From Candidatus Poribacteria bacterium (lineage in GTDB: Bacteria > Poribacteria > WGA-4E > WGA-3G): a stretch of 64,000 nt of DNA. The translations under genes and the position numbers were made by a program. Position 1 is the stretch's first letter. Every line of letters starts with the position of its first letter. The notes below the pieces were generated by a model. It ran no database searches. It was not told the origin of the DNA and was given only the letters and a program-made list of their open reading frames with translations. Shown one piece after another: positions 1 through 10,109 of the stretch. The stretch spans positions 62,001-126,000 of the forward strand of contig JAJEJA010000019.1 in the NCBI GenBank assembly GCA_022828145.1, read 5' to 3'.

Positions 1-3000
1 TTTGCGGTTTTAGCAATCTCAGAGATAGCGGCATTCGCTCTTGATCGTATGTTATAATTTCTGGCACCGTTGGCAAGGTCTTGATATATTTTAACAGCTT
101 CTTCATAATTTTCTTTATTGTGATAACTCTTTGCCAGTATTTCATGTAGAATATCAATAAATGTGCTTTGAGAATTACTACTGTTATTGTCAATGGCAGT
201 TTTTGCGAATTTAATTGCAGCATCATACAATTCATTCTCAAAGCACTTAGAAGCAAGCGAACCGAGAAACCACATATCATTACTGCTATTCTCTTGATCG
301 AACGTTTTTTCAGCCTCTCTGAAGGATTTTTGCGCCAATCCCTTTTGTCCACTGCTATTATAGGCATCCCCAGCAGCATAGAGAAACGTTAAATTATCGG
401 GTTGAATTTGGAGAAGTTTCTGATAGATATCAGCGGCTAATGAATAGTTCTGTTCACGCAAATAGATTTTTGCGAGTAATTCAAGAACACCAACATTTTC
501 TGGATCCTCATTTCTCTTATTTTCAAAAAGAGTTTTTAAAGTCTCCAGTTTTCCAGAATTACTATAAGCATATATTAGATCATTACGAGCATTTTCTTCC
601 TTACTTCTATATGTAATGGTTCCGCTACTGGAATTTGAAATTCGGTCTGGACTGCCAGAAACGAGCGTATTTTCAAAGATTTCTAAAGCCGCTTCGTTTT
701 CACCAAGTTTAGCATATACCGCAAGTATTTCATTATTGATACTATTTCGATCGTAGGTGTCGGTAGTCAAATCATGAGCTTTCTTAAAAGCATCAACCGA
801 CTTTTGCAATTCACCATTTTTTAGATAGATTTGTGCTTGTTCTCTTTGCATGACAAAGGTCATAGTGCCTTCTTCCTCAGCCACTTGCAGCACATCTTCT
901 AATTTGCCTTGATAACGATACAAATTTATCAAATCCGCTTCTGAGTTTTCTCTTTCCCACTGTGATGTCGTGAATTGGATTGCCTTTTTGTAAGCGTTTT
1001 CAGCGGCTTCTAAGTTATCAGTCCGTAGGTATAAGTTTGCCATATCAAGATGAATTTGTTTATCTCCCGCAGCAAATTCCAGGGATTTTTCATAGTTTGC
1101 GAGAGCTTCATCAATCCTATCATCGTCAGCATATAGTTTAGCGAGTCTCACATAATGGACGTTAATTTCTGGTTCGGCTTGTATATATTTTTTGGATAGT
1201 TCTAAGGCATCCTTTAATTTCCCGGCAGATACAAGACTATTGACAAGTCCGTCCTGAAATTTGGTATTTTCTGGGTCAGCGTTCAGTAGGGATGTCCATG
1301 TTTCAGAAGCCTTTTCATGTATATTCAAACGTGTGTAAAGTCTCGCGAGTTCAGAACGCGATGCAAAGTCTTCAGGGGTGGATGTAGCAATGCGCTCGTA
1401 TATACTTATCGCTTTTGCTACTTGTCCGAGTTGTGTGAGTTCATCTGCAATTGCCCTTTGCAGCCCGATATTCAATGTCTGTGTCTGTTCAAAGATCTGT
1501 TTTCTTGAAGCGAGATCACCCCGTTTTTGTATTGTATCAATGTACATTCTTTGTGCATAGTCGCGATCCCACCAGTCTGCTGCGAGGTCATTGATGATTC
1601 CTGCCAAGATGGTTTCAGCATCATTCCACATTTGGTATTTCATGTATGTTGAAGCCAATCTTCTTCTCTCATATATATCTGCTCCGTCATCTTGCATAGT
1701 TTGGACATTACCCATTTTGCGAAATGCGTTTTGTGCTTTTTCCAATTCGCCGTTTGCAACATAAGCTTCTCCGAGTTTGTTGTAGCAACTAACGACACTC
1801 CATGAGTTTTCTTGTTCAAGTTTTCTTGCGACTGCCTCAAGTATTTCGGTTTGAAGTTCATGTCCATCACATGCATTGGCCAGATTATACAATCTTTGTG
1901 TACTAACTGATGTTAGGTAATTGTCTATCAGTTGATTGACGTGTGTCTTTGCGCCATCAATATCCTCATCCATGAGTTTCATTCTTGCCACAACATATAG
2001 GAGTGACGTGTTTGATGGATTCTGAATTAGTTTTGCATCGTATTCCACAATGAGTTTCTTTAATTCTTCATTCTTCTTATAGAGGTTAGCAAGTCTTTGA
2101 AGATGTGTTACATTGATGTTGGTGATATCCTGCTTATCTATCTTCTCCCGCATGTATTGAATTGCTTTTTCTGTTCCACTTGCTATTTCATGGAATTCGG
2201 CGATTTTTAATTCAAAAGAGCTCAACGTCATGCCAGTCTTATCCTGTTCATACATCTCTGTCAAAAACTGAATTGCTTTTACAGGCTCCCCATTCTTAGC
2301 ATATATAGTTGCCAATTCTTGATAGTAGTACCCACGATTCGGTTGAACTTCAAGGATCCTTTCAAATAATTCAATTGCCGCTTCTGTTCTTTTTTCTGCA
2401 AGACATCGGCGTGCAACAGCTACCGTAAATGCATTTCCATAATATCTACCAACAGGTTGGATAATCTCTTTTGTTAACGTAACCAGTTCATCTATTTTAC
2501 CTGAATGAACAAAAGCATCTATTGCATCTTTATAGTTGTAGTCAAGTATGGATGGATCTCTTTTGAAAAGTATTTTGTAGTGTGGGATTGCGTCTTTGGC
2601 TTTATCGCTTCGCTCAAGCATCTGGACATAACGGAGGCGGGCGTTAATGTCCTTTGGACGTAGTTTGAGCGCTGCTTCAAATGCTTCTGAGGCTTTTTGT
2701 ATCTTATTTGTTACTTCATAAAACATAGCTAATTTGAGTTGTGCATTGAATGACGTTGGGTTATTCTGTGCATCCTCAATAATCTTGGTTTCCCTTTTCT
2801 TTTTTTCCTCTACATTACCGACTAAACTATTCGCTTGATTAAAGTTCCATGTTGACATCAAGCGTCCATATTGATCAGGTCTATTAGCGAATTTTAATGC
2901 GCGTTCCGCTAATATGGCGGCATCCTGTCCTCTGCCAAGGTCCGCCAAATGGTCTCCGAGGTACATCAGAAAGTTTGGGTTGGACTGAGTCAGTGCCAAT

Positions 3001-6000
3001 GTCATAGCTTTTTTGGCAGCAGCGATTGCATATTGCGTGAAACCCGATTCTTGAAGCGTGATAGAGAAGTCATAAAGTTCCTGTGAACTGATAGGAGAGT
3101 TTAACAGGTTGTTCATGACTTCACGCAAAGTAATTGTATCACCTGTATGTATGGCGAGTTGGAATATCAGATCGTAGTATTGTCGACGGTTTCTCGGCTC
3201 GGACTCTGCCAGGTCTTCAAGCATGGTTAGTGCAACCCTGTATTTTCCGCTTTGAATTGAGATGTAAGCAATGTTTAGTTTTAACGTTAAGTCATCTGAA
3301 AACGCATTGTGAAGCGTAGAGAGAATCTGTCGCGCCTTATCCTGATTGGCATCCCACCAATAGCAGTAACTGAGGGCTAATCCAGGATAGATACGGTCTC
3401 TACCTTTTGCGGTGTCAAGCTGCTTTTGCAGTTTTGTGTAGAGTATTTCCTGTTGATTCCGTATCCACACCTCACGGAAAATCGACTTAAGGTAGTTCAA
3501 TCGTTCAATAGTAAAATATGCTGTTGGTACAGGGTAAGTAGAGTTGAGACGGTTATAAGAACCGTAGTAATAGTATGCTAACTGTGCAAGTGCAGCAACA
3601 CGTCTGGGATTTATAGTAGTCGGTTTCGTTCTTTCAAGGAAGGTCCAAAGAACGTCCATTGCTTTTTCAGTGTTTCCCTGTTTAATGTACGCATCAGAGA
3701 GTTCTTCAAAAAGTAATCTATATTCTCTCAGTTGCTTATGTGACGGTGATGGTAGATTTGTCAGAATTTCTTCTGCTATTCCTGTTCTATCATTTATTAG
3801 GAAAGCATCAACTAACTTTGCTAAGGCTTTGAGATCGGTGATTTTTACATCTTCCATTTCGTTTATGAGTTTTGTTGCGTCCTCTTTCTTGTCTTCATTA
3901 TGGAGTAATGTGGCATATTCTGCAAGATAGCGAGTCCGTACAGTAGGGACTAAACCGGGTATATCGTCAATTGCTTTCTTTACTGATTCATAATTTAGGT
4001 TATCCTTCAATAGCAGCTGCAACCGAAGGGGTTGATATGCTAAATCATTGGGTGAAATATCTATCAACTTTTCTATGATAGTTTGTGCCTGTTCTTTTCG
4101 CTGTATCAAAGTATAGAATCGTGCTAAAGTCTCAAGTGCTTGGACATCAGTTGGGTTTGCTTGAACATCATCTTCAAAATGTTGAATGAGTTCAGTTAGT
4201 CTTCCAAGCTGCTGTGCAATTGTAGTTAAGTGCACGAGTGCCCCTACTTGTGCTTCTTCAATAGTTTTCGGCATCCATTGCACATTTCTTCCAGCAAAAG
4301 TGGGTCTACTCTGTATTTCACTGATAGTATTTTGAGAAATCGCGAATTTGTTAAAGGCAATACCTGGGATGGAAGAATAGTTATAGATTTCACTATATCT
4401 TGTATCCTGTTTTGCGGTATTTTCTGCCGTTTCGGACATATCCAGTATGCGGTAGAAGAAGGTCTGTGCGCGTTCTGGTTCATTCATTCCAACTAACAAC
4501 ACACCCAACCTGTAAAGTGGCAGATGTGCGTCAGTTCCAGAAATCTTTTCAGATGCGCGTTCGAGAACAAGAAAAGCCTCTTCGGACAATCCGTAACGTA
4601 GTAAAAGTGCAGCGAGTTTCACTTCCGCCTCAAGTGTTTGGTTCTTTGCGTGAAGTAATTTCGTCCAAGCTTGTATTGCTTCTTGTTCACGTCCAGCATC
4701 AAACAGTAACTCACCCAATTTCTGTTGGTGATCTGGGTTTGGGGCAACTTTCACAAGGCGTTGTTGATATGTCAGTGCATCTTGCATATCACCTAAATCA
4801 GAACTGATTTCTACTAATTTGGATAGGAGTTCAGGATTTTCACGTTGTTTGTTTAGACCTTGTGCTAATTGGAAACGTGCTTTCGGCAGGTCCCCTTCCA
4901 TACGATGAATTTCAGCAAGGGCAAGGATAGGTGCTACCCAGGAAGTGTTTGATTTTGCTAACTGCTTCAGTTTTTCCTCAAATTCATCACGTCTACCCAT
5001 GTCATAATATACATCAGAAAGCGGTTTAACAAGAGCAAGTTTGTCGTGAATAATATCGCTTAAGTTCCAACATCGCCAATACTGTGCAATTGCTTCCTGA
5101 AGTTTTCCTGAGAGTTTATAGACCTTTGCTAATTCTATGCGCGTGTCAATCGCTTCTGGTCGTAATCGGATTGCTTGTCTCAAACTGTCTATAGCGGCAT
5201 CATAGTCTTTTGACTGCGTGGCAATTTGTGCCAGAAGTTTATGACCTTCTGGATTACGAGGACTATTTGCAATTACCTGTGTTGCAGCAGTTGTTGCTGA
5301 TTCATAATCTAACACATCTAAATAAGACTTTGCGATATTCGCGTGGTATTCACGAGCGTTTGCGCTGTCAATCTCAATTAGTTGGATGTAAATGGCGTTT
5401 GCGTCATCCCGTCTACCTTGGCGATTATAGACCGTAGCAAGCCATCGATTCACACCGACATCATTCGGTTTCAGTTTCTTGGCATTCAATAGTACTTCTA
5501 ATGCATAGGTGATATTACCCAGTTTGAGATACATCTTTGCAATCTGTTTTTGATGTAAGAATTTCTGTTCAGTAGTTAAGTTCTGTTTCTGAAGTTCAGT
5601 TTCCAGCTTTTTGATATTTTCTTGAAGCGTGCCTTGTTTTCTGTAAAGTTCGATTCTTTTGTCATCCATTTTTTCAGCAAAAAACGCATTAGGGGCAAGT
5701 TTCATTGCAGCAGTGTATTCAGTAAGCGAGGCATCATAATTTCCACTTTCCAAATAGTATTTTGCTAAAGCCTCACGATATTTGTATTCTTCTGGCATCA
5801 GCTCAACTGCTTTTTCAATGGCGGCGACAGCTTCAGTCATAAAATGTTTTGCTTTTAACAGTTGTGCAAGCCGATCATAATTTGCAGCGGTTGCTTTTTC
5901 ATCTGCGACCATCTGATTCCATGTCTCAAGTGCTTTCTCTCTGTTTCCTTGTCTCAGGTAAAAATCGCCGAAATATTCAATATAATCCAGATTGTTTGGT

Positions 6001-7316
6001 GCAAGTGAGATCGCCTTTTCATACTGATTTTCCGCATCATCTATCCATTCATGTCCTGTATATATTTCTGCTAAAATGAGATGTGTAGTTGGGTTGTTAG
6101 GGGAACGGTCAATCATGCGTTGATATACATTTTTTGCTTTCTGCTGATTGCCAATTTGCAGATATAGTTCGCCGAGTTCACGGTAAATACCGAAATCGTC
6201 GGGGGATTGTTCGCTGAGAACTTCGTATTCCGCGGCAGCATCGTCAAACTTTTCAATGTTTCGGAGTGTTGCTATAAGATTAAGTCTCAGATTTGTGTCT
6301 GTAGGTGCAAGTTCAATCCCTTTTCTATATGTGCTGATACCATCTTCGATCTGTTGGTTTTCAATATAGGCTGCTGCCAGCAAAGCAAGGAGTTCAGGTT
6401 CATTTGGTGTTGCCTGAAGTTTTTCTTGATAATACTGAATGAGCCCTTCCCAATTACCATCTGCGGCAAAAATGCCGATGATACGGTGTTGTAGGTCTTT
6501 ACGCAGCCAATTTCCTGGGACTGTCAACGACAATGCCGCATCAAAACTCTCTATTGCTTTCTGAAAATCCCCTTTCGCTTCATGTATGTTACCGATTTCC
6601 CTATGGCTCAAACAGACTCTATAGGTATCCTCTTTTTTCAGTTGAATAATGGCATTGTATTGTGATATTGCCTGTGAAAAAAGTTCTTGTTCAACGAAGA
6701 GTTCCGCGATTTCAATTCGGGCAAAGATGTCATCAGGATCAAGTTCGGTAGTCTTTTTCCATGCTTGAATTGCCTCATCAACTTTATCGCGCTGAAAGTA
6801 TGCATATCCAAGTGTTTTATATATTTCGATTAACTCTTCTGGAGGAACATTCTGTTCTTGTACAGATAATTGTGTTGCGGTAATTAAAACTGGGATAGCT
6901 TCTTCACTGTTTTGAAGTGTGGCATAGAACTTACCCAATGCGAAATGTGGATAGTAGTTTTCCGGTTTGAGTTCCACCGCCCGTTGATATGCCTTTACAG
7001 CATCAATGTCTTTACCAAGCCGTTTATATAGGTGTCCTAAAATGAGATGAAGGTTAGGGTCGTTAGGATTTACTTGTACTTCTGCCTGATAATCATTTAG
7101 CATTGCTTCTAAACCAGAACCTTCAAGGTAAAACTGGTAGACGCGGTCAAAAGTACTTCCCTCTTTGGGTTTTTGGTAAAGTAGCTGTTTATAACGTTGT
7201 ATGATTTTCTCATCATTTGTAGCATCTTGCGCGATACAGATTGTAATTACAGAAAGTGGCACTAGAAAAAGGCATATAGAACAAACAATAATTGAAATGT
7301 ATCCTCGTTTAGACAT
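1..7316 (-). CDS. Giant secreted tetratricopeptide-repeat (TPR) protein, C-terminus cut by window edge
   Basis: An uninterrupted minus-strand reading frame of at least 2438 codons runs from an ATG at 7316 to the left edge of the window; its stop is not seen. The first ~30 residues (MSKRGYISIIVCSICLFLVP...) are a typical signal peptide ending near CIAQ, so the protein is exported. The rest is an almost continuous series of ~34-residue helical repeats with TPR signature residues, e.g. HLILGHLYKRLGKDIDAVKA and LYLQIGNQQKAKNVYQRMI. TPR arrays are protein-protein scaffolds; no catalytic domain is visible in the part present. A GGAGG site lies 8 bases before the ATG. The gene follows the 90-residue gene at 7341-7613 by 24 bases on the same strand, suggesting one operon. 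Length is extreme for a TPR protein. Function unknown; periplasmic or surface scaffold is an inference. Confidence 0.9.
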   Translation of the reverse strand, partial: MSKRGYISIIVCSICLFLVPLSVITICIAQDATNDEKIIQRYKQLLYQKPKEGSTFDRVYQFYLEGSGLEAMLNDYQAEVQVNPNDPNLHLILGHLYKRLGKDIDAVKAYQRAVELKPENYYPHFALGKFYATLQNSEEAIPVLITATQLSVQEQNVPPEELIEIYKTLGYAYFQRDKVDEAIQAWKKTTELDPDDIFARIEIAELFVEQELFSQAISQYNAIIQLKKEDTYRVCLSHREIGNIHEAKGDFQKAIESFDAALSLTVPGNWLRKDLQHRIIGIFAADGNWEGLIQYYQEKLQATPNEPELLALLAAAYIENQQIEDGISTYRKGIELAPTDTNLRLNLIATLRNIEKFDDAAAEYEVLSEQSPDDFGIYRELGELYLQIGNQQKAKNVYQRMIDRSPNNPTTHLILAEIYTGHEWIDDAENQYEKAISLAPNNLDYIEYFGDFYLRQGNREKALETWNQMVADEKATAANYDRLAQLLKAKHFMTEAVAAIEKAVELMPEEYKYREALAKYYLESGNYDASLTEYTAAMKLAPNAFFAEKMDDKRIELYRKQGTLQENIKKLETELQKQNLTTEQKFLHQKQIAKMYLKLGNITYALEVLLNAKKLKPNDVGVNRWLATVYNRQGRRDDANAIYIQLIEIDSANAREYHANIAKSYLDVLDYESATTAATQVIANSPRNPEGHKLLAQIATQSKDYDAAIDSLRQAIRLRPEAIDTRIELAKVYKLSGKLQEAIAQYWRCWNLSDIIHDKLALVKPLSDVYYDMGRRDEFEEKLKQLAKSNTSWVAPILALAEIHRMEGDLPKARFQLAQGLNKQRENPELLSKLVEISSDLGDMQDALTYQQRLVKVAPNPDHQQKLGELLFDAGREQEAIQAWTKLLHAKNQTLEAEVKLAALLLRYGLSEEAFLVLERASEKISGTDAHLPLYRLGVLLVGMNEPERAQTFFYRILDMSETAENTAKQDTRYSEIYNYSSIPGIAFNKFAISQNTISEIQSRPTFAGRNVQWMPKTIEEAQVGALVHLTTIAQQLGRLTELIQHFEDDVQANPTDVQALETLARFYTLIQRKEQAQTIIEKLIDISPNDLAYQPLRLQLLLKDNLNYESVKKAIDDIPGLVPTVRTRYLAEYATLLHNEDKKEDATKLINEMEDVKITDLKALAKLVDAFLINDRTGIAEEILTNLPSPSHKQLREYRLLFEELSDAYIKQGNTEKAMDVLWTFLERTKPTTINPRRVAALAQLAYYYYGSYNRLNSTYPVPTAYFTIERLNYLKSIFREVWIRNQQEILYTKLQKQLDTAKGRDRIYPGLALSYCYWWDANQDKARQILSTLHNAFSDDLTLKLNIAYISIQSGKYRVALTMLEDLAESEPRNRRQYYDLIFQLAIHTGDTITLREVMNNLLNSPISSQELYDFSITLQESGFTQYAIAAAKKAMTLALTQSNPNFLMYLGDHLADLGRGQDAAILAERALKFANRPDQYGRLMSTWNFNQANSLVGNVEEKKKRETKIIEDAQNNPTSFNAQLKLAMFYEVTNKIQKASEAFEAALKLRPKDINARLRYVQMLERSDKAKDAIPHYKILFKRDPSILDYNYKDAIDAFVHSGKIDELVTLTKEIIQPVGRYYGNAFTVAVARRCLAEKRTEAAIELFERILEVQPNRGYYYQELATIYAKNGEPVKAIQFLTEMYEQDKTGMTLSSFELKIAEFHEIASGTEKAIQYMREKIDKQDITNINVTHLQRLANLYKKNEELKKLIVEYDAKLIQNPSNTSLLYVVARMKLMDEDIDGAKTHVNQLIDNYLTSVSTQRLYNLANACDGHELQTEILEAVARKLEQENSWSVVSCYNKLGEAYVANGELEKAQNAFRKMGNVQTMQDDGADIYERRRLASTYMKYQMWNDAETILAGIINDLAADWWDRDYAQRMYIDTIQKRGDLASRKQIFEQTQTLNIGLQRAIADELTQLGQVAKAISIYERIATSTPEDFASRSELARLYTRLNIHEKASETWTSLLNADPENTKFQDGLVNSLVSAGKLKDALELSKKYIQAEPEINVHYVRLAKLYADDDRIDEALANYEKSLEFAAGDKQIHLDMANLYLRTDNLEAAENAYKKAIQFTTSQWERENSEADLINLYRYQGKLEDVLQVAEEEGTMTFVMQREQAQIYLKNGELQKSVDAFKKAHDLTTDTYDRNSINNEILAVYAKLGENEAALEIFENTLVSGSPDRISNSSSGTITYRSKEENARNDLIYAYSNSGKLETLKTLFENKRNEDPENVGVLELLAKIYLREQNYSLAADIYQKLLQIQPDNLTFLYAAGDAYNSSGQKGLAQKSFREAEKTFDQENSSNDMWFLGSLASKCFENELYDAAIKFAKTAIDNNSSNSQSTFIDILHEILAKSYHNKENYEEAVKIYQDLANGARNYNIRSRANAAISEIAKTA

Positions 7317-7340
7317 TCAAAAACCTCCACGTTCACTCAA

Positions 7341-7613
7341 CTAAAGGGACCTATAGTAATTTAGATTTCCTTCCTTATATTTCTCAAATGTATTAACCTC
7401 GATTAAATCGTGCAATGCATTGTAGACCGACGTATTATAATCTATTAGTTTGTTTTCTCCACCATCTTTTTTCAAGTGATATTCCTCTACTTCTTCCCTA
7501 ATATCCTTACCCGTTACCCACGCTGGAAAAGTCAAGTGATTTGTAAGGATGTCTCTGATAATTGGTTCGCTGAGAAGTTTCCCTTCATGTTCGTAAGTTT
7601 TAGCCAAATTCAA
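7341..7613 (-). CDS. Small hypothetical protein (90 aa) upstream of the giant TPR gene
   Basis: The 90-residue protein has no signal peptide or membrane segment, is rich in charged residues and is predicted helical. I do not recognise a family. The start is a TTG at 7613, chosen because a perfect AGGAGG (7620-7625) lies 6 bases upstream; no ATG is available nearby. It is preceded by a good sigma-70-type promoter (7650-7678) and followed after 24 bases by the giant TPR gene, so the two are probably cotranscribed. A cytosolic regulatory or accessory role for the TPR protein is possible but unsupported. Confidence 0.7.
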   Translation of the reverse strand: MNLAKTYEHEGKLLSEPIIRDILTNHLTFPAWVTGKDIREEVEEYHLKKDGGENKLIDYNTSVYNALHDLIEVNTFEKYKEGNLNYYRSL

Positions 7614-7649
7614 AAAATACCTCCTGTGATCGGTGTTTTATCTAAAATG

Positions 7650-7678
7650 ATATAACAGACATAACACTCAAATGTAAA
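7650..7678 (-). promoter_or_regulatory. Promoter of the small gene/TPR operon
   Basis: On the minus strand TTTACA (7673-7678) and TTATAT (7650-7655) are separated by 17 bases, ~30 bases before the AGGAGG of the 90-aa gene. Confidence 0.5.
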
Positions 7679-7679
7679 G

Positions 7680-7973
7680 TCTATGATTGTTTTGTAATAG
7701 ATGTTATATTTAAGGGAGTGAACGATAATAACTAAATGTAATTATAGCAAGGATTGATAGGAATTTCAACCAGAAATCAGTGGGAGGGTGGCATTTTAAT
7801 TTGACAACGTGGGAACTGTGTTTTACACTTGATTAAATCACGATACTTCAGTAGAGAGTGCGTCACCCGCACTGCATGGCGCGGACTCTACTCATCTGCG
7901 GACTCTACTCATATCAGGTGCCACTTAGGAAGTGTTGTGTGTAAGGAGTTGCATACTACACCCTTCAACTAAT
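7680..7973. other. Intergenic stretch without a recognisable gene
   Basis: No supported gene. It contains a short direct repeat (GCGGACTCTACTCAT twice, around 7880-7915) and ends at the left terminus of the insertion sequence at 7974. Confidence 0.5.
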
Positions 7974-8974
7974 GAACTCATATTGAGTAAAACCTAAAGA
8001 TGTAGTCTAATAAGGATAGAAAGGATATAAAATATGTCCCTTTCAATCTATATCAGAAATCCAATCACTTTATGAAGGGTGTTATTATGGCAGCTGAAAC
8101 CCAAAAGCAACCGAGATATAACGGGATTCCTAAGCAGGTTACCCTTAAGAATTTTAATCGTTATATCAAACCCCATTTGTTAAAACGCATGAAAGGGCCA
8201 AAACCAAAACTTTCCTCTTACAAGATCTTCAACTACATCCTCTATGTTTTACATACGGGTATTCAATGGAATCAACTCCGAACAAAACGTAATGAACTGC
8301 ATTGGTCTAATGTCTATAAATGGCACAATCGTTGGTCTAAAGATGGTTCTTATCAGAAACTTTTTGAAGCGTCTGTCATACATCTGCTTGATACCGATCA
8401 ACTTGACACCTCTCAACTTCATGGCGATGGTTCAAATACTGTCGTAAAAAAAGAGGAGACGGCACCGGATATTCAGGACACAAACATCAAAAAGGTGAAA
8501 AAGAGTTGATCATCACCGATAACGAAGGGTTTATCATCGGACCTATGACTCTCAAACCAGTCAACGAACATGATACAACGATTTTGCTCGAAACTTTCAT
8601 TGATTTCATAACCTTTAGTCATCGCATTGGTACGGCTATCAGTGGTTCTGCTCTAACCCTGGATTCAGGTTTTGGCGCAAAGGTGAATCATAAGTTTATC
8701 AAAGAACAAGGGTTGCTCCCGTGATTTATCCGAACCGTCGAAATGCCAAAGAACCTATTGTCATTGCGCACAAGTTCCGTTGGTTCAACAAAGATATCTA
8801 CAAAGACCGATATAAAGTAGAGCGTACATTCGGTTGGCAAGATACTTATCGGAAACTTGCACTTAGCTATGATAAACTCAAGGAAACCCGTTTGGGTTTT
8901 CGTAATTTAGCATATTCAATGATAAACTATAGGGTTACTTTCAACAATTCGTAAATGTTACTCGCTTAGAGTTC
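7974..8974 (+). mobile_element. IS5-family-like insertion sequence (~1 kb)
   Basis: The left end starts GAACTCATATTGAGTAAA (7974-7991). An inverted, imperfect copy (13/18) ends at 8974, just after the transposase stop. A second, better inverted copy (15/18) ends at 9250 and is flanked by AAT, as is the left end, so the element may instead be 7974-9250. The interior encodes a DDE transposase of the IS5 type, broken into three overlapping frames. The left-end 35 bases recur exactly at 53036-53070, showing that this family has been active elsewhere in the genome. Confidence 0.75.
8087..8954 (+). pseudogene. IS5-family DDE transposase in three frames (frameshifted)
   Basis: Three fragments (8087-8509, 8506-8724, 8721-8954) together make a full-length IS5-type transposase. 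The N-terminal DNA-binding part (LHTGIQWNQLRTKRNELHWS) is followed by HGDGSNT (first D), LTLDSGFGA (second D) and DRYKVERTFGWQDTYRK (E). The first junction lies at a run of seven A (about 8447-8453): slipping back one base restores KRGDGTGYSGHKHQKGEKEL, so this could be programmed -1 frameshifting at A_AAA_AAA, as in several IS families. The second junction, at CTCCCGTGATT near 8720, lacks a slippery run and looks like a one-base deletion that restores LLPVIYPNRRNAK. The catalytic residues survive, but the second lesion probably makes this copy inactive. The ATG at 8087 has an AAGGGTG upstream; an in-frame ATG at 8072 is the alternative. Confidence 0.85.
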
Positions 8975-9250
8975 TATCAAAAATCTCATTTTCAGTCAAA
9001 GTTATAGTGAGAATGTCAGATAAAGACGCATATCATTTATACTAAAATAGAAATAAAAACATCCTGATAAACATTAATTATGCAGGTTTTCGAATTTAAT
9101 TTGCTTTTTTAATGAAATATATAGTATAATCTATAGTTACTTATAGACTTTTATTTACACTTAAATTAGTTATTAGTATAAATTATCCAACTGCAACCTA
9201 ATTTGTCACATACGCAGTACAATTGCAAAAATGTTACTCGCTATGAGTTC
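8945..9250. repeat. Duplicated right end of the IS element with AT-rich filler
   Basis: The bases at 8945-8974 and 9220-9250 are near-identical copies of the right end of the element, each reading ATGTTACTCGCT then GAGTTC. The ~245 bases between them are very AT-rich and contain no gene. Either two insertions are nested or one end was duplicated. Confidence 0.6.
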
Positions 9251-9352
9251 AATTATTGTCTATAGAATTAGTGGCAAAATGTACAATTTAATAGCATTAG
9301 TGTTCAGTTTGCTCAAAATCATAAAATGTTTAATACCCTAACGGAGGACATT

Positions 9353-9979
9353 GTGAAGAAATATATTTTTATTACCCTAATTGGCTTAATTGGATTAATG
9401 TATTTTATTCCCAGACAACTAAACTCACACATTTATGATGAAAATGGTGATTTTGCACATCCCGCATCTGGAGATGCATACGCACAGGATGAAGGATTTG
9501 GTGACGACATCGGATTCGCCTTCGGGAGAGTTGAATCCTGGGCACATTACAAATTCCCGATGGCTACAGGACTCCATTCTGCATATATTGATAACTATTC
9601 AGGTGGACTACCAGATTGGCCGAAAAAACTTAAAGGACTTCGTTTCTACTGTGACTTTTATAGTAAAGTTTATCGTAAAGAACATGGGATTACCGTGTTT
9701 GAGGATAGTGATGAGTGGCATGATGATGGTTACTTAGATTCATACTTTTCTAATGATCCTAATGACCTTCCTGGTTATTGGTGGGTAGACTACAAACACC
9801 TCGATTTTGACCTCACTGATGAAGCATGGGGTAAATACACCCTTGAAGCAGATTCTTTCCTTATTGCCAGATTTAACGTTGATGGAGAAGGCGGCCGTGA
9901 GCAGGATGATTGGCGCGCTGAAGCCATACTTGAAAAATTCGAACATCGAGAAGAGAATTTAGGGATAGACGATTGGTAA
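9353..9979 (+). CDS. Secreted or membrane-anchored hypothetical protein (208 aa)
   Basis: I do not recognise a family. The start is placed at GTG 9353 because GGAGG lies 5 bases upstream (9342-9347); an in-frame ATG at 9326 has no such site. The N-terminus KKYIFITLIGLIGLMYF is a signal peptide or anchor with no lipobox. The mature part is acidic and rich in W, Y, D and G (e.g. PGYWWVDYKHLDFDL, EDSDEWHDDG), as in secreted beta-rich domains. A perfect 26-bp palindrome follows 55 bases after the stop, and the next gene (10110) encodes another exported protein on the same strand. Confidence 0.7.
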   Translation: MKKYIFITLIGLIGLMYFIPRQLNSHIYDENGDFAHPASGDAYAQDEGFGDDIGFAFGRVESWAHYKFPMATGLHSAYIDNYSGGLPDWPKKLKGLRFYCDFYSKVYRKEHGITVFEDSDEWHDDGYLDSYFSNDPNDLPGYWWVDYKHLDFDLTDEAWGKYTLEADSFLIARFNVDGEGGREQDDWRAEAILEKFEHREENLGIDDW

Positions 9980-10034
9980 ACCTTTGATAACTGAATAGGA
10001 TGTATCATATTACCAAATACCCTACTCCTTTCAG

Positions 10035-10060
10035 TCAGTGCGCGGAATTCCGCGCACTGA
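10035..10060. repeat. Perfect 26-bp palindrome in the intergenic region
   Basis: TCAGTGCGCGG-AATT-CCGCGCACTGA folds to an 11-bp GC-rich stem. No T-run follows, so it is not a classical intrinsic terminator on either strand. It could stabilise the upstream mRNA 3' end or be a dispersed repeat. Confidence 0.6.
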
Positions 10061-10109
10061 CAAATACACCTATTAGAAATATTCTAACAACAATAACTAA
10101 GGAGCAACC

